The translations under genes and the position numbers were made by a program. 48,904 nt of DNA from CAZEYT01 sp964516295 (GTDB lineage Bacteria; Verrucomicrobiota; Verrucomicrobiia; Chthoniobacterales; Terrimicrobiaceae), in NCBI GenBank assembly GCA_964516295.1, contig CAZEYT010000012.1:1-48904 (forward strand). Direction: 5' to 3'. How positions within the stretch are numbered: position 1 is the stretch's first letter; every line of letters starts with the position of its first letter. A model generated the notes under the pieces. The model did not search any database, had not been told where the DNA came from, and saw only the letters and a program-made list of their open reading frames with translations. This document shows positions 25,526 to 33,441 of the stretch, piece by piece.

Positions 25526-26539
25526 TCAAGCGGTGGTGCCGCGGTCGGCTTCGGGTTTGGGCGGGCGGCCGAGCAATTCCCACATGGCTTCATGCGGAGC
25601 CTTCCCCTCGTAGAGCACAGCGTGGATCTGCGCGGTGACGGGAGCTTCGATCCCGAGGCGGTTGGCGCATTGCCACGCGCTGAGAGCTGTGGGAACACCC
25701 TCGGCTACCATTTTCATGGAGGTCGCAATGTCCGCCGGGGACTCACCGCGGCCGAGTCGCTCGCCGACTTTGCGGTTCCGACTGTGGCGGCTGAAGCAGG
25801 TGACCATGAGGTCGCCCACGCCGCTCAGGCCGAAAAATGTCTCGCGTCGCCCGCCGAGGGCGACACCCAGACGCATCATTTCGGCCAGCGAGCGAGTGAC
25901 CAAGCCGGCCTTGGCATTGTCGCCCATGTTGAATCCATCTGAGACGCCCGCGGCGACGGCGAAGACGTTCTTCAATGCACCGCCGAGTTGGATCCCGGTG
26001 GCGTCATCGCTGGAATACGCTCGGAAGCTCGGCAGGGAGAAAATTTTTTGGACGGGTTCGAGGATGTCGGCATGAGCCGAGCCGACGACACCAGCGGCGG
26101 GGATGCGCTGGGCGACCTCCACGGCATGATTTGGCCCCGAGAGCACCGCCGTGCGACAACCGGGGATGCATTCCTCGATGACGTGGCTCATGAGTTTGCC
26201 GGAGTCGTGTTCGATGCCCTTTGTGCAGGACACGATGATCTGTCCGTCCTTCGCGCCGAGACGGCCCAGCGAAGCGGCGACCTCACGGGTGGCTTTGGAG
26301 GGAGTGACAAAGACGATGTAGTCGGAGTCGAGGGTATCGCCAAGGTCGCCGGTGGCATAAACATTCGGCGGGAGGCGCACTCCTGGCAGATAGGCGGAAT
26401 TCATCCGCTGGGAAACGAGTTCCTCAACGGTCGTTGCTTGATGCGCCCAAATGAGGACTTCGCGCCGGTGTTCGGCCAAAAGAACAGCCAGCGCCGTTCC
26501 CCAGCTGCCGGCTCCAATGATGCTGATTTTATTGAACAT
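25526..26539 (-). CDS. gpsA: Glycerol-3-phosphate dehydrogenase [NAD(P)+]
   Basis: 337 residues, the usual length. The Rossmann start is ISIIGAGSWGTALAVLLA; further blocks are IIVSCTKGIE, VLSGPNHAVEVA, ALKNVFAVAAGVSDGFNMGDNAKAGLVTRSLAEM and LSGVGDLMVTCFSRHSRNR. The catalytic Lys lies in GALKNVFA. It reduces dihydroxyacetone phosphate to sn-glycerol-3-phosphate, the substrate of PlsY encoded 3 nt upstream, so the two steps are directly coupled in one operon. No anomalies are seen. Confidence 0.96.
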   Translation of the reverse strand: MFNKISIIGAGSWGTALAVLLAEHRREVLIWAHQATTVEELVSQRMNSAYLPGVRLPPNVYATGDLGDTLDSDYIVFVTPSKATREVAASLGRLGAKDGQIIVSCTKGIEHDSGKLMSHVIEECIPGCRTAVLSGPNHAVEVAQRIPAAGVVGSAHADILEPVQKIFSLPSFRAYSSDDATGIQLGGALKNVFAVAAGVSDGFNMGDNAKAGLVTRSLAEMMRLGVALGGRRETFFGLSGVGDLMVTCFSRHSRNRKVGERLGRGESPADIATSMKMVAEGVPTALSAWQCANRLGIEAPVTAQIHAVLYEGKAPHEAMWELLGRPPKPEADRGTTA

Positions 26540-26542
26540 GGG

Positions 26543-27184
26543 TCAGGTCGTCGCGCGCGGCTTGCGCTCGAACCGCTTCTCGGTCCCCGCGATGAGACGA
26601 CTGATATTCTCTTTGTGTCGGAAGATCGCAAGCCCGCACATGAGGAGCGAGATCAAAGCCCGCAGCCAGTCAATCTGCCCGAGCAGGAGGAGGACGGCCG
26701 ATGTCGAGGGAAGGGCGATGGCCGCTCCAATGGAGGCCACAGAAACGTAACGCGTGGTCAGAAAAAGGAGGAACCAGATGATGATTCCCGCGATGAAAAG
26801 CCAGATTGGGAAAAGCACAATGGCCGCACCGGCCGAGGTCGCAATCCCTTTCCCGCCGTGAAAGCCCAGCCAGACGGGGTAGTTGTGTCCGACGACGACG
26901 AGGACAGCGGCGATGACCGGGGCGACGACGGCATCCTGTGTGGAAAGACCTCCGAGATCGGCGAGGATCCAGCCGCTCCAGGCTGCGAGGGCGCCTTTGA
27001 GGAAATCTCCGAAAAAGACCAGATAGCCCCACTTTTTTCCAAGCACGCGGACGGCATTCGTGGCACCGATATTGCCACTGCCTTCCCTGCGGAGATCGAC
27101 GCCGCGCCATTTGCCTACGAGGAACCCGTTCGGGATCGACCCCAGCAAATACGCGACGACAGCGGTCAGAATGAAAACGAGCAC
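26543..27184 (-). CDS. plsY: Acyl-phosphate:glycerol-3-phosphate acyltransferase PlsY
   Basis: 213 residues from a GTG start. Five to six membrane segments are seen, beginning VFILTAVVAYLLGSIPNGFLVG. The three conserved PlsY blocks are present: SGNIGATNAVRVLG, the HNYPVWLGFHGGKGIATSAGA loop and the C-terminal FRHKENISRLIAGTE. It transfers acyl from acyl-phosphate to glycerol-3-phosphate, the first step of phospholipid synthesis in bacteria that use the PlsX/PlsY route. PlsX is not in the window. The gene follows the polyketide synthase gene after 57 nt on the same strand. Confidence 0.95.
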   Translation of the reverse strand: MLVFILTAVVAYLLGSIPNGFLVGKWRGVDLRREGSGNIGATNAVRVLGKKWGYLVFFGDFLKGALAAWSGWILADLGGLSTQDAVVAPVIAAVLVVVGHNYPVWLGFHGGKGIATSAGAAIVLFPIWLFIAGIIIWFLLFLTTRYVSVASIGAAIALPSTSAVLLLLGQIDWLRALISLLMCGLAIFRHKENISRLIAGTEKRFERKPRATT

Positions 27185-27241
27185 CGGGGAGAAATGTCCG
27201 CCGACATTCTCCGCCTCAAGAAAAATCCGCCAACAATCACC

Positions 27242-28273
27242 TCACCGCCGCGCGCGAATGAGTTCGCAAGCATGCGCGGCAAACCCCGCGCCGAAGGCCG
27301 TGAGCCAGAGTCGCCGACTTTCCGGATGAAGCTCCAAAGATCGTTCCAACGCGAGCAGCACGCAGGGACTGCTGATATTTCCATATTCCCGGAGGACGTG
27401 TCGGGTTTCCGCCAACGATGCGCCGGGGATTCGGGTCTCGATCGCCTCAATGACATCGCGGCCGCCCGTGTGGGCTAGAAGCCGGTCTGGCGGACCGGAG
27501 CGCTGAGCGTAGAGCCCGGCAACGGCATCGCCGGCGAGGGCGGGAACAGAGCGGTGGAGCTGGTTTTTGAGTTTGCCACCGGCGTTGACGAAACGGATTT
27601 TGTCCCGGTGCTCGGGATGGTGAACCGTCCGAAAGCCCTGCATTTTCCATGCATCGGCGTCGCCAGCCCCACGCCAAAGCGCGCAAGCCGCCCCGTCGCC
27701 GAAGAGACACAAGCTGATCAGAACGCCGGGATCGTCATCCAGATAAAAGGCCGCCGAGCAAATCTCGACGGCGACCGTTGCGATGAGCGCCTCGGGGGCA
27801 TTCGCCGCAATACCTCGCGCCGACTCCAGCATCGGTATGGCCGCGCCACAACCAAGACCGAGCAGGTCCTGAAGAAAAACATTGGGCCGCAGACCAAGTG
27901 CCTCGGAGACATAGCTGGAAAGGCCCGGACACAAATAGCCAGTGCACGTGCAAATGAGCAGTGCGTCGATGGCATCCGGTGAAACCCCACCTTTCACGCA
28001 CGCGTTTTTGACCGCCGCGGCGGCGAGAGGCGGCGCCGCCGCCGCGAAAGCTGCATGAAGGCCGCTGGCGTCTTTGTAAATGAGCCCGAGCGGGTCGGGC
28101 GTCGCGAACCGCCGTGTGGCGATGCCGGAATCCCCAAGAAGAATTTTTTCCAGAAGATCCGACGAGCGGGATTTTACGGAATCCAAAGCGCCCGAGGCTT
28201 TCAAAAGTTCCCAGCACTCGGCTTGACGGAGAACTGTGGCGGGTGCGGCACTGGCGACGGAAAGAAGAAACAT
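27242..28273 (-). CDS. Type III polyketide synthase (chalcone/alkylpyrone synthase-like)
   Basis: 343 residues from the ATG at 28273, compact compared with the usual 350-400. The ketosynthase triad is visible: Cys142 in LLGLGCGAA, His268 in LAHTGG and Asn299 in REYGNISSP. The block ICTCTGYLCPGLSSYV and FGDGAACAL also fit the family. The enzyme extends a starter acyl-CoA with malonyl-CoA and cyclises the chain, giving pyrones, resorcinols or naphthols. The product is not predictable. The start overlaps the stop of the FAD oxidoreductase gene by one base (TGATG), and a methyltransferase gene precedes that, so the three form a biosynthetic cassette. Confidence 0.92.
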   Translation of the reverse strand: MFLLSVASAAPATVLRQAECWELLKASGALDSVKSRSSDLLEKILLGDSGIATRRFATPDPLGLIYKDASGLHAAFAAAAPPLAAAAVKNACVKGGVSPDAIDALLICTCTGYLCPGLSSYVSEALGLRPNVFLQDLLGLGCGAAIPMLESARGIAANAPEALIATVAVEICSAAFYLDDDPGVLISLCLFGDGAACALWRGAGDADAWKMQGFRTVHHPEHRDKIRFVNAGGKLKNQLHRSVPALAGDAVAGLYAQRSGPPDRLLAHTGGRDVIEAIETRIPGASLAETRHVLREYGNISSPCVLLALERSLELHPESRRLWLTAFGAGFAAHACELIRARR

Positions 28274-29271
28274 CAGCGAACAAGGGCAAGCAAATGGTGA
28301 TACGGAATCCATCCGGTTCTCGCAGCCAGGGAAGCCGCGCAGACGCCCCATCGCGTGGTCAGAAACGTGTGAAGGCCCTGTGCCGCCAGCATGCGACGCC
28401 CAAAGCGTGCGTCCTGCTGCCGGCGCGCGAGGCCTGCGGCTCCGTCCCACGAAAGCTCGCCCGCAGCCCACCGACAGGCGGGATCGAGGGCCAGCGCGGC
28501 AGACTCGAAGGCCATCGACATCCCGTTTCCCGTGAAGGGCGGAATCATCTTCGCCGCGTCTCCGATTGAAAATCCCGGACCGGACTGACTTCCGAGCCGG
28601 AACCCGGCGACCCCGCAAAACGAGCTTTCGTCCCATGTCCCGGCCGCAAGACGCCGGGCGAGCGTTTCGAGTCCACCGCGACGGAGCGTGGAGAGCAGAA
28701 GATCCGGCCCGCGTCCGACGCCGCGCCGATCCCCGCGGAATAATCCGCAGACATTCACTTTTTCGTCCTCGACACGTGCCAAGCCAACATAACCGTTTGA
28801 TCCCAAGTGCATTTCCAGATCGGTCGGGAGGTCGATTTTGAGCGCATGGCATTTGAGGCCGATCCAACGACCGGGCCGCCTCGGCCGTCCGGCCGCCCAA
28901 ATGATGCCCGGTCCCGGTGCGATGCGCGAGTGGGTGATGAGATCGCCACCGGATTCTACAAAATCCGCCCGGAGGCGTTCATCGAGCCGCCATCGGGAAA
29001 GACCGCGCGCTCGAACCGCCATGCTGCCGAGCACACCGCCTGCGTCGCTCCACCGGGCCGTGGAGAGCGCCATCGCATCACGGAGGTGATCGGCGATTCC
29101 GAGCAGTTCAACGGTGGCCTCGGTGACGCCGCTGATAAATTCACCGCACACGCGATGCCGCGGATAGGTTCCGGCTTCATGGAGCGTCACCGGTACATCC
29201 CGCCGCCGGAGAGCGATTCCCAGCGAGAGCCCGGCTAGACCTCCGCCTGCAATGACGACGCGCTTTTTCAA
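28273..29271 (-). CDS. FAD-dependent oxidoreductase/monooxygenase of the geranylgeranyl-reductase-like type
   Basis: 332 residues from a TTG that overlaps the methyltransferase stop as TTGA; the homologous part begins directly after it with KKRVVIAGGGLAGLSLGIAL. FAD contacts include the GxGxxG loop, RHRVCGEFISG and GFSIGDAAKMIPPFTGNGMSMA. These match the aromatic-hydroxylase/geranylgeranyl-reductase superfamily. In type III polyketide cassettes such flavoenzymes oxidise or reduce the polyketide product. The enzyme lacks an obvious NADPH motif, as is usual for the group. It is translationally coupled to its neighbours on both sides. Confidence 0.88.
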   Translation of the reverse strand: MKKRVVIAGGGLAGLSLGIALRRRDVPVTLHEAGTYPRHRVCGEFISGVTEATVELLGIADHLRDAMALSTARWSDAGGVLGSMAVRARGLSRWRLDERLRADFVESGGDLITHSRIAPGPGIIWAAGRPRRPGRWIGLKCHALKIDLPTDLEMHLGSNGYVGLARVEDEKVNVCGLFRGDRRGVGRGPDLLLSTLRRGGLETLARRLAAGTWDESSFCGVAGFRLGSQSGPGFSIGDAAKMIPPFTGNGMSMAFESAALALDPACRWAAGELSWDGAAGLARRQQDARFGRRMLAAQGLHTFLTTRWGVCAASLAARTGWIPYHHLLALVR

Positions 29272-29921
29272 TCCCGCCAACCTACCATCCGAACGACCCC
29301 CCGCCAGTGGCAAGTTTCATGCACCTGCCAGCCGCTCTCGGTGAGCCCGAGAGATCGCGACAACTCACCGGCCCGAAATCCCGCCCGGATGCTCGCCGGC
29401 ATATCGTGGCGGGTCACCCGCCCCACAAAAGGAAACGCGGCATAGGAACAGACCAATGGAACGCGGCTCCGCATCGGCTCGGAGAAAATCAGCAACCGCG
29501 CATTTTTCAGAACCGCTCCAAGATCCCGGAGTTTCCCGTCCGGAAAGTGGTGTAAAATGAGACTCCCAACGATCACATCCGGCTCGAGCGCGGGAAGGGT
29601 TGCGAAAAAGTCGCCCTGCCGCCAGGTGACGCGTGGCGAGAGATTCGGCGGGCGGGGTGCAAAGTCGAGGCCGGACACCGGGAAACCCGGATGTTCCTGA
29701 AAAATCCGTCGGCAAAGGATCCCCTCCCCCGCACCCAGTTCCGCGATGGAGCCAAGGCGCGGCCGTTGCTCGCGGAGGGCTCGGAGAATCCACCGCGAGT
29801 TGCCCAGAAAAAGATCCAGCCGCCGCAAGTCCGCCCGGCTGCGGCGGGCCTCCGGGTCGGACGGATCGAGGTGGTCGAGGATTTCTGGGACGAGGACGCG
29901 GGCGGACACGGGGATTGCCAA
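29268..29921 (-). CDS. SAM-dependent methyltransferase of the polyketide cassette
   Basis: 217 residues from a TTG at 29921 (a GTG at 29909 is an alternative). The class I fold shows motif I as IAELGAGEGILCRRI, the acidic strand end SGLDFAP, and the post-motif segments VIVGSLILHHFPDGKLRDLG. It resembles small methyltransferases found next to type III polyketide synthase genes and probably O- or C-methylates the polyketide. It starts 34 nt from the divergent cysteine desulfurase start, so the shared gap must hold both promoters or they lie within the coding regions. Confidence 0.85.
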   Translation of the reverse strand: MAIPVSARVLVPEILDHLDPSDPEARRSRADLRRLDLFLGNSRWILRALREQRPRLGSIAELGAGEGILCRRIFQEHPGFPVSGLDFAPRPPNLSPRVTWRQGDFFATLPALEPDVIVGSLILHHFPDGKLRDLGAVLKNARLLIFSEPMRSRVPLVCSYAAFPFVGRVTRHDMPASIRAGFRAGELSRSLGLTESGWQVHETCHWRGVVRMVGWRD

Positions 29922-29943
29922 GGATGGTGCGGAACCCTACTGT
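29915..29943 (+). promoter_or_regulatory. Possible promoter of the cysteine desulfurase gene
   Basis: TTGCCA at 29915-29920, 17-nt spacer, TACTGT at 29938-29943. The -10 box ends 12 nt before the ATG at 29956. No Shine-Dalgarno sequence is visible (TTCTCCCTTGCC). The -35 box overlaps the start of the divergent methyltransferase gene. Confidence 0.35.
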
Positions 29944-29955
29944 TTCTCCCTTGCC

Positions 29956-31119
29956 ATGACCATCTATCTCGACAACAACGCCACCACACGGATCGCGCCC
30001 GAAGTTCTCGACGCGATGATGCCGTGGCTGCGCGACGGGTATGGCAATCCTTCGAGTGTTTACGGACCCGGACGGGCCGCCTCCGCCGCTCTCGACACCG
30101 CACGCGCGCAGATCGCTGCCTTGGGGGGGTGCCGGGAAAACGAGATTCTCTTCACGAGCTGCGGCACCGAATCGATCAACACCGCGATCCAGTCCGCCAT
30201 CGCGCTCGACCCGGACAAACGTCACATCGTCACGACCAAAGTCGAGCATAGCGCGACGATGAAGTTGTGTGAGTATTTGGCGCACCGCGGTTATGAAATC
30301 ACGTGGCTGCCGGTGGAATCGCTCGGCCGCTTGGATCTGGCCGAACTCGAGTCCTCCATCCGCCCGGATACGGCGCTCGTCACGCTGCTCTGGGCCAACA
30401 ACGAGACGGGTGTTCTTTTTCCGATTTCCGAGATTGCAGAAATCGTTCGGAAGAAAAAATGCCTCCTTCATGTCGACGCGGTGCAGGCGTTTGGAAAGTT
30501 GCCGATCCGGCTCGACGAGGCGGGGATTCATTTTTTGTCCATGTCTGGCCACAAACTCCACGCGCCGAAAGGTGTAGGCGGTCTTTACGTGAACCGGCGG
30601 GTGAAATTCACCCCGCTTCTCCGCGGAAGTCAGGAGGAGGCCCGGCGCGGCGGCACACAGAACGTAGCATCGATCGTTGCTTTTGGCAAAGCCGCCGAGC
30701 TTGCGGCGCAGCATCTTGGCGATCCGCAGGTCGCGGCTTGGCGGGACCGCTTTGAAGCGACCATCCTCGCCCGCGTGCCCGGTGCTCATGTGAACGGCGA
30801 CTCGAGTTGCCGGCTGCCGAATACGACCAATCTTTCGTTCGACGGAGTCGAGAGCGAGGGCGCGCTTTTGCTCCTCGACCAGCAAGGACTCTGCTGCTCG
30901 GCGGGTTCGGCCTGCACAAGCGGGTCGATTCACGCCTCGCACGTTCTCCGCGCGATGGGACTGTCGAACGACCAAGCCCGCGGCAGCCTGAGGTTTTCTT
31001 TCGGACGCTTCAATTCCGATGCCGATGTGGACAAGGCCTGCGAGTTGGTTCCGGCAGTGATCGAAAAGCTTCGCCAAGTCATGCCATCCGGCGGTCCGGT
31101 TCTCACAGCCCGCGTGTAG
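29956..31119 (+). CDS. Cysteine desulfurase (NifS/IscS family)
   Basis: 387 residues from the ATG at 29956 (IYLDNNATTRIAPEV). The PLP Lys is Lys200 in SMSGHKLHAPKG, the cofactor region is HVDAVQAFGK, and the sulfur-accepting Cys is Cys320 in SAGSACTSGS, on the flexible loop of group I enzymes. It transfers sulfur from cysteine to scaffold or carrier proteins for Fe-S clusters, thiamine or tRNA thiolation. No IscU, SufE or other partner is in the window. A small methyltransferase gene follows after 7 nt and may be co-transcribed. Confidence 0.93.
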   Translation: MTIYLDNNATTRIAPEVLDAMMPWLRDGYGNPSSVYGPGRAASAALDTARAQIAALGGCRENEILFTSCGTESINTAIQSAIALDPDKRHIVTTKVEHSATMKLCEYLAHRGYEITWLPVESLGRLDLAELESSIRPDTALVTLLWANNETGVLFPISEIAEIVRKKKCLLHVDAVQAFGKLPIRLDEAGIHFLSMSGHKLHAPKGVGGLYVNRRVKFTPLLRGSQEEARRGGTQNVASIVAFGKAAELAAQHLGDPQVAAWRDRFEATILARVPGAHVNGDSSCRLPNTTNLSFDGVESEGALLLLDQQGLCCSAGSACTSGSIHASHVLRAMGLSNDQARGSLRFSFGRFNSDADVDKACELVPAVIEKLRQVMPSGGPVLTARV

Positions 31120-31126
31120 GTCGGGC

Positions 31127-31717
31127 ATGAGTCATTATCAGAAGGCCGACTTCGACAAGTGGTATCGCGACCCGCGTTATCGGGTAAGCGCACAGGCCAA
31201 GATCGCCCGAAAAGCCCGCCTGGCGGTCGCCGTCGCCGCGTATTACCTCGGCCGTCCCCCGCGCAACGCCCTCGATATTGGGTGCGGTGAAGGTCAGTGG
31301 CAGCCGGTTTTGGCGTCTCTCGGACTTTCTTATCTTGGCATCGAACCGAGCCGTTATGCGGTGGAAAAATTCGGACAACGTCGGAACATTGTCGCGGGCT
31401 CGTTTGGCGACCTCCCGCCTCTCGGTCCGGCCTACGATTTGATCATTTGCAGCGACAGTCTTTACTTTGTGCCGGATGACGAGTTGCTCGCGGGGCTCGA
31501 GCAACTCGTGCCGCGCCTCCGTGGTGTCGCGTTTCTCGAAGCCTATGCCTCCGATGCCCCGCTCGATGGCGATACGTCCCGCATGATCCCGAGAACAGCG
31601 GCGTTCTACAGAAAGGTATTTCGTCACGCCGGTCTGCGTTCGGTCGGATCTCACTGCTATGTGGGGCCCGCCCTTTACGATCAGGTGACGGAGCTGGAGC
31701 GCGGACAGGGAGCTTGA
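31127..31717 (+). CDS. Class I SAM-dependent methyltransferase
   Basis: 196 residues. The SAM-binding motif I is ALDIGCGEGQW, motif II is YLGIEPSRYAV and motif III is YDLIICSDSLYFVPDDEL. The overall pattern is like NodS/UbiG-type methyltransferases. The N terminus (YQKADFDKWYRDPRYR) is typical of small stand-alone methyltransferases with unknown targets. It is 7 nt downstream of the cysteine desulfurase gene. The substrate is unknown. Confidence 0.85.
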   Translation: MSHYQKADFDKWYRDPRYRVSAQAKIARKARLAVAVAAYYLGRPPRNALDIGCGEGQWQPVLASLGLSYLGIEPSRYAVEKFGQRRNIVAGSFGDLPPLGPAYDLIICSDSLYFVPDDELLAGLEQLVPRLRGVAFLEAYASDAPLDGDTSRMIPRTAAFYRKVFRHAGLRSVGSHCYVGPALYDQVTELERGQGA

Positions 31718-31738
31718 GGCGGGAGGCCTCGGGACCGT

Positions 31739-32758
31739 TCAGGCCGGAGGATTTGAGCGGGCCTCGAGCGTCGCGACCCGTTCGTTGAGCTTGTCGAGGT
31801 TCCGGACCAAGACGAGGTTTCTTTTGAATTCCTTGAGAGGACGCGCCGGGCTGCCACCGACGACCTCGCCGCTCTTGACGTCTTTGCTGACGGAAGCGGT
31901 GGCCGTCGCTATCACACGATCACCAATTTCGATGTGGCCGTTGAGTCCCACCTTGCCTGCAAGGGTAACGTAGTTCCCGATGCGGGTGCTGCCCGAAATC
32001 CCGACCTGAGCGCAGAGCACGCAGTGTTCGCCAATGGTGACGTTGTGGCCGATCTGGACCAGATTATCGATTTTGGTGCCTTTTTGGATCCATGTTCGGC
32101 CAAAGCGGGCGCGGTCGACCGTGGAATTGGCCCCAATTTCGACGTCATCATCGAGTTGGACGAAGCCGGTCTGGGGAATCTTTTGCTGATGGCCGTCGCG
32201 GAACTCATAGCCGAATCCGTCTGCTCCAATGACGACGCCGGAGTGGAGGCAAACGCGGTTTGCGAGGCGGCAGCGCTCGCGGATGGTCACATTCGGATGA
32301 ATGAGGCAATCCTCGCCAATGGTCGTCGCGTGTCCGATGTAGGAGTTCGCACCGATGACAGTGCGGGGGCCGACGACGGCCCTAGGCTCGATCACAACGC
32401 CCGGTCCGAGGCTGGCGGATGGGTCGACGGAAGCTTCCCGGGACACGACCGCCGATGGGTGGATGCCCGGAGGGTGAACCACAGGCTCCGGAGCAAAAAG
32501 TGGCAGTAGCGACGCAAACGCGGCTGCCGGGTTGTCCACCCAGATTCGGTGGGCGCGGAGTTCCTCGCCGAAGCCGTGAGGAACAAGAACCGCCGTGGCC
32601 CGCGTATTGCGCAGAGCCCGGAGGTATTTGGGATTTCCGAAAAAGGAGAGATCGCCGGGGTTGGCTTCGCCCAGCGATCCGACTCCGTTAATTTCCACAC
32701 CGGCGACTTGGGGATCTACCCAGCCGCCGATCCGGTCAGCCACCTCGCGGAGGGTCAT
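31739..32758 (-). CDS. lpxD: UDP-3-O-(3-hydroxyacyl)glucosamine N-acyltransferase
   Basis: 339 residues. An N-terminal uridine-binding domain (LREVADRIGG, NPGDLSFFGNPKYL) is followed by left-handed beta-helix hexapeptide repeats such as IGHATTIGEDCLIHPNVTI and VVIGADGFGYEF; the catalytic His is in the QIGHNVTIGEHC region. It adds the second acyl chain in lipid A synthesis in the cytoplasm. It is the last gene of the bamA-ompH-lpxD operon, 3 nt after ompH. Neighbours often seen elsewhere (fabZ, lpxA) do not follow here. Confidence 0.96.
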   Translation of the reverse strand: MTLREVADRIGGWVDPQVAGVEINGVGSLGEANPGDLSFFGNPKYLRALRNTRATAVLVPHGFGEELRAHRIWVDNPAAAFASLLPLFAPEPVVHPPGIHPSAVVSREASVDPSASLGPGVVIEPRAVVGPRTVIGANSYIGHATTIGEDCLIHPNVTIRERCRLANRVCLHSGVVIGADGFGYEFRDGHQQKIPQTGFVQLDDDVEIGANSTVDRARFGRTWIQKGTKIDNLVQIGHNVTIGEHCVLCAQVGISGSTRIGNYVTLAGKVGLNGHIEIGDRVIATATASVSKDVKSGEVVGGSPARPLKEFKRNLVLVRNLDKLNERVATLEARSNPPA

Positions 32759-32761
32759 TCC

Positions 32762-33355
32762 TTATTCCGCGGGTTTGTTTTTCGGTGCGTTTTTGTTGAG
32801 CGTATCGACGATTTCCTTGCTGAAATCGAGATCATTGCGGGAGTAAACGAGGACCGGGATCTGGCCCATGCTCATTCCGGACTTGTCGAAGACGATGTCG
32901 AAGCCGGCGGATTTCACCTTTTCGTTCACGATCTTCATGATGTCGTCGATGATGTCCTTGCGCATGCGGACGAATTGCTCTTGGAGTTGGCGTTCGCGGG
33001 TTCCGCGGAATTCGGTGATCTCGCGATCGAGGTTGCGGGCTTCGGCGACTTTCTCATCGCGGCTCTTGGTCGCTTTGTCCTTGGCGTCTTTGCTCAACTC
33101 GGGTTTTTCGAGGTCGGCGTTGAGCTTGTTGATCTCGTCCATCGACTTCTTGAGTGTCTCGAGGCGGTCATCGAGTTCCTTCTTTGCAGCCGCCCGGGCT
33201 TCGTTGAGCTTCGCTTCGGCGTCTTTGGTGCGGTAATATTGGGTAAAGACGGCGTTCATATCCACGACGCCGACTTTGATTTGCGCTTGGGCCGCAGGCG
33301 CAAAAGCACAGAGAGCTGTGACCGCGACGGCGATGGAGAGGATGGGTTTGAGCAT
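32762..33355 (-). CDS. OmpH/Skp-family periplasmic chaperone
   Basis: 197 residues. Signal peptide at residues 1-24 (SIAVAVTALCAFAPAAQA-Q). The mature start IKVGVVDMNAVFTQY is the Skp strand, and residues 45-140 are a long charged coiled coil (tentacles) rich in Lys, Glu and Ala. The C-terminal strand DIVFDKSGMSMGQIPVLVYS closes the trimerisation body. Skp escorts unfolded outer-membrane proteins to BamA, which is encoded directly upstream. Placement between bamA and lpxD is the classic arrangement. Confidence 0.93.
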   Translation of the reverse strand: MLKPILSIAVAVTALCAFAPAAQAQIKVGVVDMNAVFTQYYRTKDAEAKLNEARAAAKKELDDRLETLKKSMDEINKLNADLEKPELSKDAKDKATKSRDEKVAEARNLDREITEFRGTRERQLQEQFVRMRKDIIDDIMKIVNEKVKSAGFDIVFDKSGMSMGQIPVLVYSRNDLDFSKEIVDTLNKNAPKNKPAE

Positions 33356-33441
33356 GTTTGTTTTTCTGGTTTTGGATGATTCTCAGGGTGTCTCGCGGGG
33401 AGAACTCAGGTGAAGTTCTGACCTATCCACGCAGGAAACGT

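Noticed and set aside
25988..27478. A plus-strand frame of 496 codons across gpsA and plsY
   Set aside because: It is the antisense shadow of two clearly identified genes and shows no motif of its own.
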